DNA of 64,000 bases from positions 3,393,946-3,457,945 of the forward strand of contig NC_090172.1 in assembly GCF_024679245.1 (NCBI RefSeq). The letters run 5' to 3'. Below, piece by piece: positions 63,011 to 64,000 of the stretch. Position 1 is the stretch's first letter; every line of letters starts with the position of its first letter. Position numbers and translations under genes: made by a program. The DNA is from Pseudorasbora parva (Eukaryota > Chordata > Actinopteri > Cypriniformes > Gobionidae). The notes beneath the pieces are model-generated. The model saw only the letters and a list, made by a program, of their open reading frames with translations, was not told the origin of the DNA and did not search any database.

Positions 63011-64000
63011 GTACACACACACACAGCCTCTGCCCCTAAACCTACCCATCACAGGAAACATTCTGCATTTTTACTTTCTAATAAAAACTCCTCCTGTGTG
63101 ATTTATAAGCCTTTTGAAAAGTGGGGACATGGGTAATGTCCTCATATTTCACCCTCTCCTGTAATACCTGTGTCATACCCATGGCATTATACACATTTGT
63201 GTCCTCATATGTCACAAAAACATGCCCACACACACACACTTCACACGTATGCACTTTACACGCACATTTTTCAGACTACTTCATCTCTGTATGCGACACA
63301 AAGCGGGCAGAATGCTGGATCTCACGAGCCGTAAATGACGAAAATATCCACCGATTTGACCCTCAGGTCAAACATTACACTGCAAACATCTTTATGAGAT
63401 CTGTATGAGATTTAATGCACAGCTAGCCGTCGATCATCTCATACTTTACTCACACCTTCCAGCCAATCAGAATCGAGTATTCAGACAGACCCTGGTATTA
63501 GAACCATTGGGTGCGCGTTTACATGCAAACCAGTAAACTGACAACGCAAGTAAACCGCGTTTACATGACTTTATTAATAAACCGGGTCAAAAATAATAAT
63601 GTCCGTATCTGACTCAGAGTAAAGGTTACTTTGGAGTAAATGCTCCAAATGTTACGTCAGATTGTGATGTTAAATAAAGCGTGTCAGCAGGAGATTTGCG
63701 GCTCATACTCTTCTACTTCTGCCGCATGAGATGAGAACACATCTTTACAATTTTCTGGGTCTTAAACGAGTCTGCGTTTGTGATGTATGTCCTTATTTCA
63801 TGTAAAACGCTAGCTCGCTCTGTCTGGATGCGTTTAAATCTGCTCTAAGTTTGCGTTTTTGTCACCTATCACTTCAATAAACCAACAGAAAGCAGGTTAA
63901 TGCGTTTACATGCAGCGCGAAATTGGGGTAAGAGGCAAAAAACGACCTGTCCCGACCGGTTTATGCTTACGCCGTTTATGACCTTACTCCGATAAAAGAA
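63011..64000 (+). other. nqo1: nqo1 intron 2 (start)
   Basis: Begins with donor GTACAC and CA-rich sequence. 63500-63970 resembles an interspersed element with 'gcgtttacatg' motifs at both sides. No further nqo1 exon recognised. Confidence 0.5.

Overview
The window is vertebrate nuclear DNA, almost certainly a teleost and most likely a cyprinid. The coding exons are small, spliced and far apart. Teleost Tc1-like transposase fragments, LINE tails and several families of TTAA-flanked AGGG...CCCT elements fill the introns and spacers. There is no operon structure. Four protein-coding genes are supported, all on the + strand, and they make up only a few per cent of the sequence.

Layout: (1) 1-6.2 kb holds nested repeats, including a short LTR retrotransposon (4055-6201) with a clean 5-bp target duplication and an internal 30-bp minisatellite. 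(2) 6.4-18.2 kb holds the last seven coding exons of a membrane dipeptidase (dpep1-like). Its signal-peptide and first metal-ligand exons are not seen and probably lie left of the window. Its introns contain TTAA elements, one carrying a relic THAP zinc finger, and a 43-bp satellite. (3) 18.2-23.2 kb holds transposon debris. (4) 23.2-35.2 kb holds kcng4, a Kv6.4-type modifier subunit of voltage-gated potassium channels: a probable non-coding first exon near 23.2-23.6 kb, then an intron holding a 6.8-kb array of 50/51-bp repeats, then the two coding exons. (5) 35.2-39.1 kb holds a LINE reverse-transcriptase fragment and a 29 x 60-bp satellite. (6) 40.1-43.5 kb holds a family GT31 beta-1,3-glycosyltransferase with a proposed tiny first exon. 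(7) 44-52 kb holds Tc1 remnants and a third copy of the THAP-relic element. (8) 52.2-59.1 kb holds a very young LTR retroelement: two 1009-bp LTRs with one difference seen, a 4-bp target duplication and an intact gag-like frame, but no recognisable pol. (9) 59.6-64 kb holds the start of nqo1, with a full-consensus antioxidant response element upstream and a (CT)n tract serving as the polypyrimidine tract of exon 2. The gene continues past the right edge.

The genes have unrelated roles: extracellular dipeptide hydrolysis, potassium-channel modulation, Golgi glycosylation and quinone reduction. From memory, human DPEP1, KCNG4 and NQO1 all lie on 16q, so the order looks like conserved vertebrate linkage. 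The most notable points are the antioxidant response element and CT-tract acceptor of nqo1, the young pol-less gag element with possible spliced small exons, the Kolobok-like elements with a THAP exon, and two large satellites whose units carry CCAAT-type motifs. All calls come from reading the sequence; no database search was run.
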